Shown here: positions 37,701-50,000 of the stretch, piece by piece | Numbering within the stretch: the first letter of the stretch is position 1 | Layout of the letters: every line of letters begins with the position of its first letter | Source of the DNA: Anticarsia gemmatalis | Taxonomy: Eukaryota > Arthropoda > Insecta > Lepidoptera > Erebidae | Direction of reading: 5' to 3' | Length of the DNA stretch: 64,000 nt | Assembly (NCBI RefSeq): GCF_050436995.1 | Contig: NC_134745.1 | Coordinates: forward strand, 9,176,001 to 9,240,000 | Notes under the pieces: model-generated | What the model was told of the DNA's origin: nothing | The model's database searches: none | The model's input: only the letters and a program-made list of their open reading frames with translations | Position numbers and translations under genes: made by a program

Positions 37701-38550
37701 CAAGGGTGCCTCGCTCTAACTTTTGTAGTACAACAACCTAGTAAAGAGCCTACTGTGCATGATTTGCGGCTGGCGTAGGTATACAAAATTTAGAACATCG
37801 GTGACCCGCAGGCCTACGTAGCTGACTGGCCTGTTTGATGCAGCTACTTTTTTTGGAATTACACAGAACTCTCTGTTATAATCTAGATAAATCGTACATG
37901 CCAAGTCTCCCTACAAAGTTGCCAGATTGTTAATCTGTTCATAGATATTATATTCACTACTTAAATGACATTGTTGTTTTAAATTTGTATAGTTTAGGAT
38001 ATAAATTTCCTTTTTTTATTGCAGGCAAGAGCCAGAGTAGACTTAAGAGAAGAGGCAACAGTTCAAGACGCAAATGACGTAATCAGTTTAGTAAAGCACA
38101 GTCTCATAGACACATTCAGTGATGAATTTGGAAACATTCAGCTCTCACGGTCTATCAACGGGTCGGGTGTTAGTTCCAGAAACAAGGCATGTGGTTTCGT
38201 TGCTTTATTATAAATTAAAAAATACAATAAAAATATAATTATAAGGCATACTCTGAGATTTCGTAATTTTTACATTACATTTCGATACAAAAGTAAGAAA
38301 CATATTTTTTTGTAAATAATTCAAAATTGTGATGAAAAATATTGTCTTATTTCAGTTAAAGAAGTTTCTAGACGCTTTAACTCGGCAATCGCACCAAATG
38401 GGAAAGGATGTATTTACTAGGCAAGAAATGATTCAGATACATAAGGCAGCAGGTGTGGCTGGAGACCCTAATGACTTGATTGAAGCAATGCATGTACATT
38501 CTTATTTATTATTGAAAGGTTCCAACACATATCAATTGATAGCAATATAA
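31703..38550 (+). CDS. MCM8: MCM8, minichromosome maintenance 8 helicase
   Basis: MCM-family AAA+ helicase used in homologous recombination and meiotic crossover control (Drosophila homologue rec), acting in the nucleus. Exons: 31703-31925, 32385-32617, 32951-33038, 33195-33326, 33632-33747, 33961-34065, 34285-34431, 34678-34897, 35364-35506, 36004-36143, 36483-36573, 36680-36807, 37399-37627, 38025-38186, 38356-38550. All phases agree; 783 aa against about 840 in human. Visible: Arg/Asn/Ser-rich N-terminus; zinc-type pairs CSSC and CTHC; Walker A GDPGLGKSQ (about 402-410); Walker B CIDELDK (about 463-469); arginine finger LLSRFDLVF (Arg about 533); C-terminal winged-helix region. Catalytic residues are intact. 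The start is the first in-frame ATG after an in-frame stop at 31628. Intron 14 seems to use a GC donor. Confidence 0.94.
35661..35838. mobile_element. MITE-like element in MCM8 intron
   Basis: Inverted ends share TATCTGACGGAACATACGTC (left) with the reverse complement of the right end, one or two changes, inside weaker outer arms starting GGGC. 178 bp, non-coding, in the intron 35507-36003. Confidence 0.5.
37119..37367. mobile_element. Near-perfect palindromic element, ~95-bp arms
   Basis: Left arm 37119-37214 and right arm 37273-37367 are inverted copies with about one mismatch and one single-base insertion, around a 58-bp CG-rich loop. Arms start AGGCG.TTAACACACTGCCC. It lies 31 bp before MCM8 exon 13 (37399) and would fold into a long hairpin in the pre-mRNA. 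Confidence 0.75.
37655..37715 (+). repeat. tRNA-like SINE fragment (B-box region)
   Basis: Contains GCAGTTCGATTCCCGGCACG, the B-box-like part of a tRNA-derived SINE, in the MCM8 intron 37628-38024. No intact A box or tail was seen. Confidence 0.4.
38187..38188 (+). other. Probable GC splice donor in MCM8
   Basis: Exon 38025-38186 ends AGA AAC AAG and is followed by GCATGT. This joins in phase 0 to TTA AAG AAG at 38356 and gives a segment the same length as remembered vertebrate MCM8 here. An alternative GT donor (GGT|GTTAGT, six codons earlier) is also in phase but would delete conserved-length sequence. Confidence 0.6.
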
Positions 38551-38708
38551 AAAATGTTATTACTTATTATTCTGCTTTTTATTTCAACCGCCTTTTTAAA
38601 TGTGTATATAACATCGAGTATTTTGCAGTACAACAGTGTTAAGTATTTAATACCACTTCAGCCAGCCTTTATAAAGACTACTTCTTATGTACATCATTTC
38701 AAAACCTG

Positions 38709-38714
38709 TTTATT
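38709..38714 (-). terminator. Candidate rasp polyadenylation signal
   Basis: TTTATT on the plus strand (AATAAA on minus), about 400 nt past the rasp stop codon and only 6 bp from the MCM8 signals. If used, the two transcripts would overlap tail to tail. Confidence 0.35.
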
Positions 38715-38719
38715 CGTAA

Positions 38720-38729
38720 AATAAATAAA
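38720..38729 (+). terminator. Candidate MCM8 polyadenylation signals
   Basis: Two overlapping AATAAA hexamers about 170 nt past the MCM8 stop. The position suits a short 3' UTR; other AT-rich hexamers cannot be excluded. Confidence 0.45.
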
Positions 38730-39115
38730 TAGTTACGGAATCATCACTCAATGGAGACATAAAACAAATACACATAAACATGAATCACAGTATGAGTACA
38801 GCAATTTTTCCTTAATAATATCCATTCATAAAAACACTAACCTAAGTTCTGTAGCTTGTGATGATGATAAAAATAATAGGAACATAGTTTTATCTAATCC
38901 TAGTGTTAGTGTGAGTTCAAATTTCCCCTAATGGACATCCAATATGGACTGAATTATTATAGAATTAAGGCAACTTTGTACTAAACTATATGACATACCT
39001 CTAAGGAAGCCCATCAATGGCAGAAAATAGGACAAAAAGAAAAATACCTTGTATAGATTACACAACTGTAGGAATTGAAGTCTCAGTCTGTACTTTCAAT
39101 TTAAAATAGCAGTAT

Positions 39116-41096
39116 CTAAGCAGTCTTATTATACATTTTCACATCTGTTCTAGATGGAAAATCTTGTAGGGCAATGGCGACATGGCAACTGCAGTACAGT
39201 GATATGTACACAATAGCGAAATTTACTAAAGATGGCCACTTCATCAGACCAAAATACATATCTCCTATATCACTATCGGCAAATAAGTAAAAATTCGACA
39301 CTGCAGATAAACCTAACATTGGAACACATAACATGGCAATGAAGCGAGATTCTATAGCATCAGTTCTTAACACTTTTTGCCTAAACCATAAATATTTCTC
39401 AGATTTTCCAATGTTTTTGCCAAAATATTCCAATACAATGCCCAAGTAATTTAAGACTGACCATACCAGTATACTCCAAGTGGTCCCGTGCCATACAAAG
39501 ATGAATATGAATGTGACTAGTGATGATAATAATTTGCAAGTCATGTATGATGAAGTCAGATAACACTTTAGTATATCAGAAATTGGTTTGTATATGTACC
39601 TGAAAAAAGAAACACATTGTAAGAAAGAGGCAATTAATATAGAAACTAACTTATTATTTATTTTATTTACTCTCTTTTTTACTACTATATAGGTATGAGG
39701 TTTTCTAGTAAAAAATAATGTAATATAGTATTACTTACATCAGATCTAGCACATTGAGCGCAAGATAGAAAAAAAGAACTATGAAAAGCTAAATACATAT
39801 ATCTAAATTGCTGTTACTTACTTGAACAAAAATCTATAAAGACCAACATCAAAATATCTCCACATTTGTGAATATAAATGAATTCTGGCAATACATCTTG
39901 GTGTTGGCGGAGCATCAATATTATCCAGCCTTGCAAAAGCTGTAGTAGTTCCATATGATATCACATATTTAACATGAAATTGCAAACCCATCCACAATCC
40001 ACCTCCACAAAGTGCTACACTTGGCAACAATTTGACTGCCTGAAAACAAAAAAGATTAAAGACAATATCATGTATTTAATTTACTTATTTAATACAAATG
40101 TTTATGATTACAAGATTCATACCTCAATGTTACTCTGCATCGCAAGAAAATATATGTAATGAAATGCAATCTCAAGTATTACTGAATACATAGCATACAG
40201 AATCATATCCCACATAAATCTTTTTAATCTCAGCGACAGGCTCTCATTCTTGACATGGAAACTCTTATCATATTCTTCATATAAAATAATTGGTCCAACA
40301 AGTAATACTGGCAGGTATAAGACATAACTAAACATGTTCACAGTATGTTCAGCCACAGATAATCTCACATTATTCTCATCTTGAGAACTGTTTAATTTCT
40401 CTTTACTCTCAACATAGTCAATACAAAAACTTATGCATCTTAAATTAACCCAAGCAACTGCAAATAACAACAGAAATACCTCCTCGTCTGTAATATATTC
40501 ACTGTCTAAGAAATGCCAAAAGTAATATTTGTACTTCAGTGAGTTATAACCAGTTAGGAAGAGAATACTGGTCAGCCATACACTGATGCTTTTACCTCCT
40601 GCAAATATAACTACCCAAAAAACAATGGGCTGAGTAATAATTAATGCTAGCTGTCTAACACCCAGGTAATTCACTATGAAAATTACACTTGATATTAAAT
40701 ACCAATATTTTAAAACAGAAATATTTGTCCTTCGTATAATCTCAGACACACAAAACTGTAGTAACAGGTAAAACCAAGAAGTTCGTAAAAAATATTTCAA
40801 TGTATTCCACTCAGGATCAGAGTCATCTTTCAGTCTTGATAAAATTCGCCATCCAGGATTTAAATCTCTTAATGTGTGATGTATGTTTGTAGAGTTTTCT
40901 AATATATCTGCAATATTGTTAACAGGTACACTTATTAAACTAGTAACACATTTATATTTCAAATATTTATTTGTCCCATAACATATGGAAAATTACCGGT
41001 TTGAGCATGAAATAACTTTACTAACGAAACGACACAGGCCAGAAACCAACCACTAAAATGAACAACATTCTCGGCATAGCTTAATTTTCGATTCAT
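39116..41096 (-). CDS. rasp: Hedgehog N-palmitoyltransferase (MBOAT), rasp/HHAT
   Basis: Multi-pass membrane acyltransferase of the secretory pathway that attaches palmitate to the N-terminal Cys of Hedgehog (and of Spitz-type ligands in flies). Exons in plus coordinates, 5' to 3': 40997-41096, 40123-40907, 39822-40039, 39116-39599; 528 aa, phases agree. Human HHAT is 493 aa. Visible: N-terminal hydrophobic segment, DLNPGWRILSRLKDDSDPEW, many membrane segments, MWRYFDVGLY carrying the conserved Asp, and FVWHGTTWSILVW carrying the MBOAT catalytic His. The first intron is only 89 bp; reading straight through it changes frame, but GT...CAG removal restores phase, so the gene looks intact. It shares its 5' intergenic region with EndoU-A (divergent). 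Confidence 0.9.
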
Positions 41097-42146
41097 CACT
41101 AAAATTTAGTTTAATTTTCATTAATAGAACTAAAATAAAAGCAAACTTGAATCACAACAACAATCCGCAATTTACACCTTTCAAATTTGACGGTAAAAGA
41201 ATGAACAGAACGAACATCAGAATGAGTTAGGGTTGTACACTATGTGATTATACGAATTGAATCAGTGATATTGTTGATTAAAATATGTATGTTTTAAGCA
41301 AGACTAATCATGCGTTTAATTGTAAGATAATTATAATTAACCAAATACCAAATAATGAACGATTTCTCAAAAAGTATCGTCTCACAAACATGTGATGACA
41401 GATCAATAGTTAGGTAGGTACATTTTAAGTTTGAGTAGGTATATTGAGTATGATTGACGGGGTACGGACTAGGGTAACATTCAACAAGAAATCTAGAAAA
41501 TTGATGGATTTTTTTGAGAACGGGAACTTTGGGAACTATAAGTCGTAGAAAGTTTATGAGAATATTTCAACGAATAAACATTGTATGGCATTTAAAATTG
41601 TTATTAAAGGAAAAAAGGCATTAACTTACAGTTGAGGTGTCTTTTTTACCTACTCAAGCAGACAAGTAGTTACACCTACCTTAATTTAGCCACATTATTT
41701 AATCATGTTTTTTGCCAGCATTTGTATTATTAGCCAATTCATTTTAATTTACCTACTATCGGGGTGTAGGTAAATACCGTTACTTGAACGTAAATACAAA
41801 GACGAGATGTGAACCGAATGATATCAGCTGGCCTTTTCCTATATATTGCTTTAGAAAAATGTATCTTAGCTCAGAAGTTATAAAAATGGATGTGGCTTGC
41901 ACAGCTACGGGGCAGAGCGGCGCCTGCTAGCTCATTCGTTCTCAATGTCTGGAGATTGACACAGATGGACTCATTCTTATTTTATTAAAAGTTTAGGTAG
42001 GTACTGAGGTCATTTACTGTTAATGTGTGATCAATGCACACGGTTCAATCAACACGGAAAACTGTACCGAGACAATTTTAAACAGTACTTATTTATAATA
42101 TGATTGACATTGTGTACGTGTAAGTTTACTAATTAAATATATAAAA
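41097..42146. other. Divergent intergenic region, rasp / EndoU-A
   Basis: About 1.05 kb, AT-rich, between the two start codons. No repeat, RNA gene or core promoter motif could be called with confidence. Confidence 0.6.
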
Positions 42147-45100
42147 ATGAATAAGTGTGCAGTGGTTTTTTGTGGGATATTGTTAATTTTAAAATACAAC
42201 ACAGGTAAATAAATTTTAATAATTTTATAGTTGTAGAATCCGCGTATAATTACCTACCTATAAGTAATTATGATTTTATGAATCACTTTTGTTTAGTTAC
42301 TTCGAATGAAGTTGTAACTGCCTAAGTACCTATTGTAGATATAGGTATTATATTTTTTAAATTATTAGGTACCACAATAATATTATTTTTGTTATTCACA
42401 CTTTCCGCGTTCGTGAAAGTTGGTGACTAGACTGTTTACTTTTGTGACGTAAGGTCTGAAGGCATGTTTTCGCACCGCGCGAATTTGAAGCGTAGAGCTT
42501 ATATCTTCTAGGATAAAATATTTTTGAGCCTCAATAGCTTTTTTATTTACTATAATCTCGGCTTTCGATCACAATAATCGTCGGTTTGTGTCTTAATAAG
42601 TATAACATGTTTAACAACAAATTCGAATTCGCTAAGGCCAATGCCATCTATTTGGTCAAGGCTTTATTTAAGGTCACTAAGACTACACCCGCAGCAAATA
42701 AGTAACAATGATAACCATAACAATACATTATTAATCTGTATTAATTAAACAATACAGATATCGCTTTGCCTAAGATACAAAACGAATTGGTTTAATTTTT
42801 TGCATTTTCGAGACTCCATTATTGAATTTTCTGCTTTCAGCTTTAGAATATAATCGGCAACGGCTGAGTGCCAATACCGACTTTTTACTACACGAAGGAG
42901 GACAAACAAATGTTCCAAAAAGGGATAACGTAGCTACAAATGCTTTTGGTAGTAATGGTCAAAGCTTTAATAACAATCAGAATGGGGATTATGCCGCCCA
43001 ATTTCCAGCACTAGGCCCCGTAGTCACGCCAAAATCAACGACAACAACAGGTGTCTGGAACAATCATGGGCAACAACAGTCTAACGGGAAGAGAGATTAC
43101 GTTGCACCTCAATTCCCAACACTAAAACCTGTTCAGAATAACTCGCCGGTTACGTCAAAACCTACTGCAACGACTGTTGTCAATAACAATAATGCTGGAG
43201 CTCAACATAATGCTCAACAATCTGGTGGAAGAAGAGATTACGTAGCACCTCAATATCCAGCACTAAAACCAGTGCATAATAACGTTCCAGCTACACCAAA
43301 ACCAACAACAACTGTTACCAACGCTTGGCATCATCAAAATCCTCAGTCGTCTAACGGAAAACGAGATTACGTTGCGCCACAATTTCCAACTCTCAAACCA
43401 GTGCACAATAACCAACCGGCGCCAAATAACCAACCTTCTCAAAATAATCAAGCAACTGGAGGTAAAGTTAAGGATCTCGTAAATTTCTACGATAGTAAAA
43501 ATCCCAATCAAGGGCCTCCAAGTTACAGTACAATTTTACAGGGCCCAAATAAAAATGGACCGAGCTCTACAACAAGAGTCACTCAAGCAACGCCCTCCCC
43601 GCCTGCTACACCTACAAAGCCGATGAGCTTCAGTTCGATTGTGGCTGGACAAAAACCGAATGCCGGAGCTCAAATGCCCACGACAGCAAAACCAGGAACA
43701 AACGCTCCTAATTCGCCAGGATCACGACCAGGAACACCGGTTTTGCCCAGCACTATCGTCAACAATAATCGTGGCACAAATTCAAATGGGAACACTGTAA
43801 CTGACGCGGAACTGCAGACACTTAGCGAAGAATTACTGAGAAAAGATACCAATAATGCTGCGCGGTACATAACTATTAACTACCAAGAAAAAACAACTTC
43901 ACAATCAAGTCAAGATAAGGCCCCGCTACCGTAAGTAGCCGACAATTGAAAAATTGTTTCCATTAGTCCAGTAGTTTCAACAATGTAGTTTATGTCCCAT
44001 CGAATTAGAGTTTCAAGGGCGTGAGAATAAAATTATTAGGTCGTTTTCATGTTATTTTGTTCTTACTGAAAAATGTAATTGTCATATTGTATTACTATTA
44101 CGACGATCAGTTTGGGCCCAGCAATACATCTATAGGCGATAATAATATGTGTATTTTTTGCCTTACGTTAATCAGTTTGTCTTTGTTAGTTAACAAAATC
44201 TTGTTAGTAGTTCGAAATAGAAGACCAGTAATTCACTCAGTTTACTGATAACAATGCCAGGTCATGACACGATAATAACGTTGATACAATCTTGCAATAC
44301 ATACTCAATTAAATAATATTGTTTAAAAAAAAAGACGACCATTTTTATAAAAGAAATACTTGTTCTAATTTCTGTGAAATGTGAAATACCTGGCTACTAA
44401 CTAGTTATGAGTTAACGACAAAAAAGGATGAATATAACCTTAATGCGACTAAACTGCTGTGCTAATATTGACGCATATTTTTAATAGTCATTTGCAAGGA
44501 AAACGAAGACAATGCGTTCATCACTTATAACCACAAGCCTGTGACAATACTAAAATCTATTACCTACGTACGATGTTTTCTTAAATTTACTGAGATCATC
44601 ATATTAATATGGCTAGTATAGGTAGGTAAAGAAGATAAGCGCACTTATAGTAAACATACATAGATTTGATCTAATAATAATTTAACAGAGGATGTAATAC
44701 ATCATAATTCTTACGTAACTTACGACATACGTGTTGATGTTTTCTCCAAAATTAATGAATCATTGACTTACAGATTGCTCACCGTGTCACCTGAAGCATG
44801 GAATATTCCGACCATTCAGAAGTTTGTTCCATTACTAGACAACTACGAGAGAGATGTTACTGTTAACGAACATGTCACGCCACAGGTACCGACTTTCTTT
44901 TAATTTGCTGACAATGTGAGACCCACAGACTATTATTGATATGGCGCAAAGGTCAAGACTGCCTCGACATGCTGAGGCGTTCTAATTCATCCCTAAGGAC
45001 GTCTAGAAAGTCTTTGGTAAGGTATACGACATACGTTACACAGGGTCACCGCGGTATATTTTGCTTGTACCACTGCTCCTGAATGTTCGGCGGTGTTCTT

Positions 45101-46191
45101 ATAATCACCTTTCGACATTCTCCAGGACTCTTCGACAATTACCTACTACGTAGACGTTAAAGGAAGTGCCAATAGTCTGCACAGAAGCTTATTATTATTC
45201 AATTGTCAATGTTAATCAAACACGACGATTCATAGCTAAATTGATTATTTACAGGAGCGGATCGAAGAAAATGCATTTATGGATGCAATTATGTCCACGA
45301 CGGTTATGAGGCATTTAATGACTTTCCTAAAGAACAAAGGCTACGTAACTCCTGACCCGAAACAACAGAGAGACTTTGTAAAGCAGATGTGGTTTAATTT
45401 GTATTCAAGAGGCAAAGGAAAGATCGGTAGTTCTGGATTTGAGCACACTTTTGTTTCTGAGCTTAAGAATGGAGGAGTTTCAGGTAACTAAGCATATTGT
45501 ATATTTTTAGTTAAAATCTAATGAGATATTATTATAAAAAGGCATAATAGTCAGAGATTTAGGAAAACTTTTTTATTAACAAAATTTGCTAAAGTTTAGT
45601 ATCTTTAAAAAAATTAACCCATTGACTTTTCTTTCCAGGCTTACATAACTGGGTGTATTTCTCTCGAGAAGAGGCGGCAAACCGAGCTAATTACTTGGGA
45701 TGGATGAAACACGTTGAACTGGGTGATGTAAGTATCAATTACTCGTGCAATCGTAGCTTAACATGTACAAAAATCTCCCGAATGAGCGTCGATTGCACGA
45801 AGAGTATAGGGGAGTCCCCTAAAATAATAAAACTAGAATGTTGCAAGACGTAATAATTACCGCAATCATTGCATTTCTTTTGTTCTGTTTCAGGGATAAA
45901 GAATTTAGGCTCTAAATAAAGTTAATACATTGTGTCAATATAATTTCTGTTTTACAGAAAGGGGCTGTGCTGAAATATCACTTCTCGCAACAAGGAGTCG
46001 ACAAGCCAGTGAATACCATGTTTCTTGGTACCTCGCCGGAACTCGAGATGGCGCTGTACACGCTCTGCTATGTCACGCGTGTTGATAACGACTGCAAACT
46101 AAAACTTTCCAACAACGACGTCAACATCGTAACTTATAATTACCGTTACCGAAGCAAGAATCTTGTTGGAAGTGCTTTCCCTCAAATTTGA
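42147..46191 (+). CDS. Secreted EndoU-family endoribonuclease with long repeat-bearing linker (EndoU-A)
   Basis: XendoU-type enzyme expected to cut RNA at uridines; a signal peptide (MNKCAVVFCGILLILKYNTG) points to secretion. Exons: 42147-42204, 42841-43930, 44774-44885, 45255-45483, 45639-45727, 45958-46191; 603 aa, all phases agree. Mature region: an N-terminal motif (SANTDFLLHEGG), then a ~350-residue Asn/Pro/Thr-rich linker with three clear copies and one decayed copy of RDYVAPQFPTLKPV, the module VKDLVNFYDSK...PSYSTIL, and the EndoU domain from about residue 330. Active-site blocks are present: SGFEHTF (first His, codon 45444-45446), GLHNWV (second His), and a Lys before FLGTSPELEMALYTLC. 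Ends FPQI-stop. Many vertebrate EndoU proteins have short N-terminal parts, so the linker is distinctive. Confidence 0.9.
42984..43420 (+). repeat. Tandem protein repeat in EndoU-A linker
   Basis: Units begin at about 42984 (decayed), 43092, 43233 and 43362, spaced 36, 47 and 43 codons. Each carries RDYVAPQ(F/Y)P(T/A)LKPV followed by an Asn-rich spacer. The DNA is diverged at third positions, so the repeat is old and kept at protein level. Confidence 0.8.
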
Positions 46192-47078
46192 AAGCCAGAA
46201 GAAATTAAAACAAATTTTCTTCTATTTTTGCGATAATTTAAGTATTTTATAATGTTGATTATTTACTAATAATACTCATTGAATGAGAATGATTTTGTAT
46301 GTAAATTCCATTATTGTAAAATAATTAAATAATACATCCGTGTTATAATTTTACTTACTTACATGGATGACCCACAAACGCAAACAATACAGATCCATAT
46401 TTAACTAATAATTAAATTGTCATCCGACTGCTGTAATACCTTTCATTATGTTATTGGATTAAATATTATTATATTAAATGTTTGATATTGACTTCGTGGC
46501 TTTCTTTTGGGAGTCCCTTAACAACCATTCAGTAATTATTATTTATTGTCTAAACAAATTATAATCAGCTCTTTAAGTAAGTGTGTCCGCAGATACTAAA
46601 ATGATAATTTAAACGTTAGAAAATTAATATGGTGTAGCTCGTCAACAAATGCTGTAGTAGTGCTCTCCGGCCCTATTCTAATCTTATTTCTATTAATACT
46701 AATTTTTATTATTTACTAAGAGCAAAAAAATGTTTGACCTCATTTGACCTTATCTTAAAATTTACGCCAAAAATTGGTTTATTCGGGATGATGGAACGTC
46801 GTGTGAACACGGCTGACTTTGACATTTACAATCAATGAACGTGATGTCAGTGTTGTCATGTCAGTTCATTGATGGTAGCGCGAATGGACGACTGTCGTAA
46901 TGTTTCTATTCGAATTATGCAACGACTTTGTATTAGAAAATAAAACTAATAGTTAACCTGTGTTTATTAAGGGATTTGCTAGAATAGATTACCTTTATGC
47001 ATTAATTATACATAAACTCGAATTTTAAAACATTTCAAAGTTTCATCATTTGTTGATATTTTCCTGTGTGTTTCGAAA
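46192..47078. other. Intergenic region, EndoU-A 3' end to NT5DC start
   Basis: About 0.9 kb, AT-rich. It must hold the EndoU-A 3' UTR and the NT5DC promoter. An inverted pair TCAATGAAC/GTTCATTGA (46832-46840, 46864-46872) lies about 210 bp before the NT5DC start. No gene seen. Confidence 0.6.
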
Positions 47079-50000
47079 ATGTCTTCATTAATAAGTTTAA
47101 GAAGTCATTTAGTGAATGGTGTTCGAAAATTTAAGAGCGGTTTAACACACCTTAATCCCAAAAAATCTACGGAAGATGTACTACGCAGGAGTTATTCCAC
47201 TCGTGAATTATTGAAAGAGGCATACTGTCGCACAAGGTTGAAATTCAAATGTAAGTGAATATTATATTATATTTAGAAGAATATTTACATTTATAGTATA
47301 ATGTATATTTTTATGTTATTTTCCTTTTTTCCGAAGCAAAAAAATTACCTCAAGACGTAAATCCGAGGGGTGTATTTGCATGCAATGAGCTGGACCTATC
47401 TGAAGTGCAAGTGTACGGATTTGATTACGACTACACTCTTGCTCATTATAAACCAACTTTGGAACATCTGCTTTACAATCTGGGCAGAGAAATTCTTTTG
47501 GAGAAATATAAGGTGGGTGGAAAAAATATACTACCTGTTTGAATATATCTCAGATATTTGTCTATAAAAGCAGCTATTACTAAATATAAATTCACATCTC
47601 AATGTTATCAGAATTGAGATGCAAATTTTTATTGAATAAAACTTTTGCTATAACATCACATATTTGTGTGGGATTATCAAATACCTGTATCTGTATTTAT
47701 CCCTGTGTATGTAAAATTAAAATATATTTATTATATTTTTGCAGTAATCAAATTAAAAAGCCAACTTAACAGACACACTTTCACTTTTAATTAATTAATT
47801 TAATCTATTAAACTTTCTACTTATTTACATAAAACTCAACAAGTATTTATATTTCAGTATCCTCCAGAAATTCTACAGTTGGAATACAAGCCTAACTTTG
47901 CCGTAAGAGGTTTGCATTATGACATTGAGAAGGGCCTCCTTTTGAAGTTGGACTCCTTCCTGCAAATACAGTTTGGTTCTGTATACAGAGGTCTTACACA
48001 GGTCTCTACAGAAGAGGTGCTCAAATTGTACAGAAACAGAATCATACCTATTGCATATGTTGAAGGAGATACAAGAGCACATAAGGTAATTATTATTAAT
48101 GATTGGTCCAACTTCATTTATTTAGTGCAATTTTATCCCGTTGATTCAATTCCAGTGGGAATTTTGATACAGTTGATCCGATACAACCATTTAAAAAAAA
48201 ATTTGTTTAGTTATTAAAAAGTTATGTTCATTCATACATTTTGGTGATTTATTTCTACTTTTATGGGTAGACTAAATTTATCCCATCAGTCATCACTGTC
48301 CTATTGTAGAGCAATAGTTTCCTCTCAGACTGGAGGAAGGTTTAGTTCTTGAGTATATCATTCTGGGATGTGGATAGCTTTAAAAACAGTACTAAAGAAC
48401 TACAAACTTATAATTCGATACTTTACTCACCTACAATATACATTTCTTCTTACTTATAAACACACATATTTTTGATATAGGTCATGGAAATGTGTGCATG
48501 CATAATGCAGTTTTCCAATATGTTTGCGATTGGATCAAGACATGGTTTAATTAACTGCAATACAAGCCATATGCTGCTAACATAACAAGTACTATTCATA
48601 ACAAATATATTACTGCAGACGATTATATGTGTAACGGTTATTGGAATAAGGTTGAATATGTGTTGTAGTGGGTGTAGCTAGGCTAGACAGTGTCTGGTAA
48701 TCAGTGGCACTTGTAAGCAATCATTCATTTGTGCTCCCCTTGTGTTATGTTTGAACAAGGACCATGTATCACTTGTTGATATTATACCATTGATATGTGT
48801 AGGGCATTATTGTTAGAGTAATGTACTCTAATATTACCTGTAAACAATTTGCGTATTGAAATACATCATTAAACAATATGCACATGACTGTTGCATAGAT
48901 ATAGTGTAGTAAAATGTATTTATTATGTACCCTACTTTAGTTTTTGCTCGCGACTTCCGACTGTGTGGAAAGATTTCTCACGATAAAAGTATCCTATATC
49001 TTAATTCTGATTGTAATGTGTATGAATTCCATCAAATTCCTTTCAGTAGTTTTGGCATGTTTGAGTAACAAACACCCATCCAAACTTTAGAATATTGGCA
49101 TATAATTTAGATTTCTACTTTACTAAATGCAAACATACAAACTTTTGTAGTAGATAGTGGTAGCATAATAGTAACATTTTAGTTATTATTAAAATAACTT
49201 TGATCTATGTAATATTTATCTGCCTTGGTTTCAGCCCAACAGAGCTAAGATGGTGCATTTAGCTGACCTGTTTTCTGTACCTGAGATGGGTTTGCTCTGT
49301 AATGTAGCTGAATATTTTATAAGGAATCATATTGATTATCATCCAGAAATTTTGTTCTTGGATGTTAAGGTGAGTTTTATAAATAACTAGCTGACCCGCG
49401 CAACTTCGCTTGCGTCACATAAGATAGAATGGGTCACACATTTCTTCTTGGCACTCTGCTCCTTTTGGTCGGAGCGTGATGATATATATCCTATAGCCTT
49501 CCTCGATAAATGGGCTATCTAACACTGAAAGATTTTTTTAAATTGAACCAGTAGTTCCTGAGATTAGCGCGTTCAAACAAACAAACAAACAAACAAACTC
49601 TCCAGCTTTATAATATTAGTATAGATTTAGTAGCAAATTAAGCTAAATTAACTTAAATTTATATCATATTCTAGTTCTTTACAAAAGGTCACAAGATCTC
49701 AATAATATTCTTATATTATTCTGAATGCATTTAAAATTTAAAACCATAATGAAAACCTTGAAACTCCTTTATTTTAATCATTGTTATATCAACTTAAATA
49801 TTGAAGGACTCAATACATGAATATGTTTTATATAGCTTCTGCAAAATATTTCTCGAAAAAGCAGATGCTTGTCGAATTATATGATGATAACACTGATGTA
49901 GATAATATCCTGCTAGCAAAGTTCAGCAAGCATATTCTTACACTAGTTTCTACCCCCGACTTCGTCCGCGTGAAAAGATTTCCCGGGTAAAAAGTATCTT

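Larger units (their letters stand above)
38551..39115. other. Convergent 3' region between MCM8 and rasp
   Basis: 565 bp between the two stop codons, to be shared by both 3' UTRs. It holds AATAAA repeats for the plus strand at 38720-38729 and TTTATT (AATAAA on minus) at 38709-38714. Nothing coding is supported. Confidence 0.7.

Noticed and set aside
40117..40962. Start of rasp inside the long open frame at 40962
   Set aside because: That start is a TTG within the intron; the ATG exon at 40997-41096 gives a proper N-terminal membrane segment.
40908..40996. Apparent frameshift near the rasp N-terminus
   Set aside because: An 89-bp intron (CCG|GTAATT ... TTGCAG|AT) joins the two frames in phase, so no disruption needs to be assumed.
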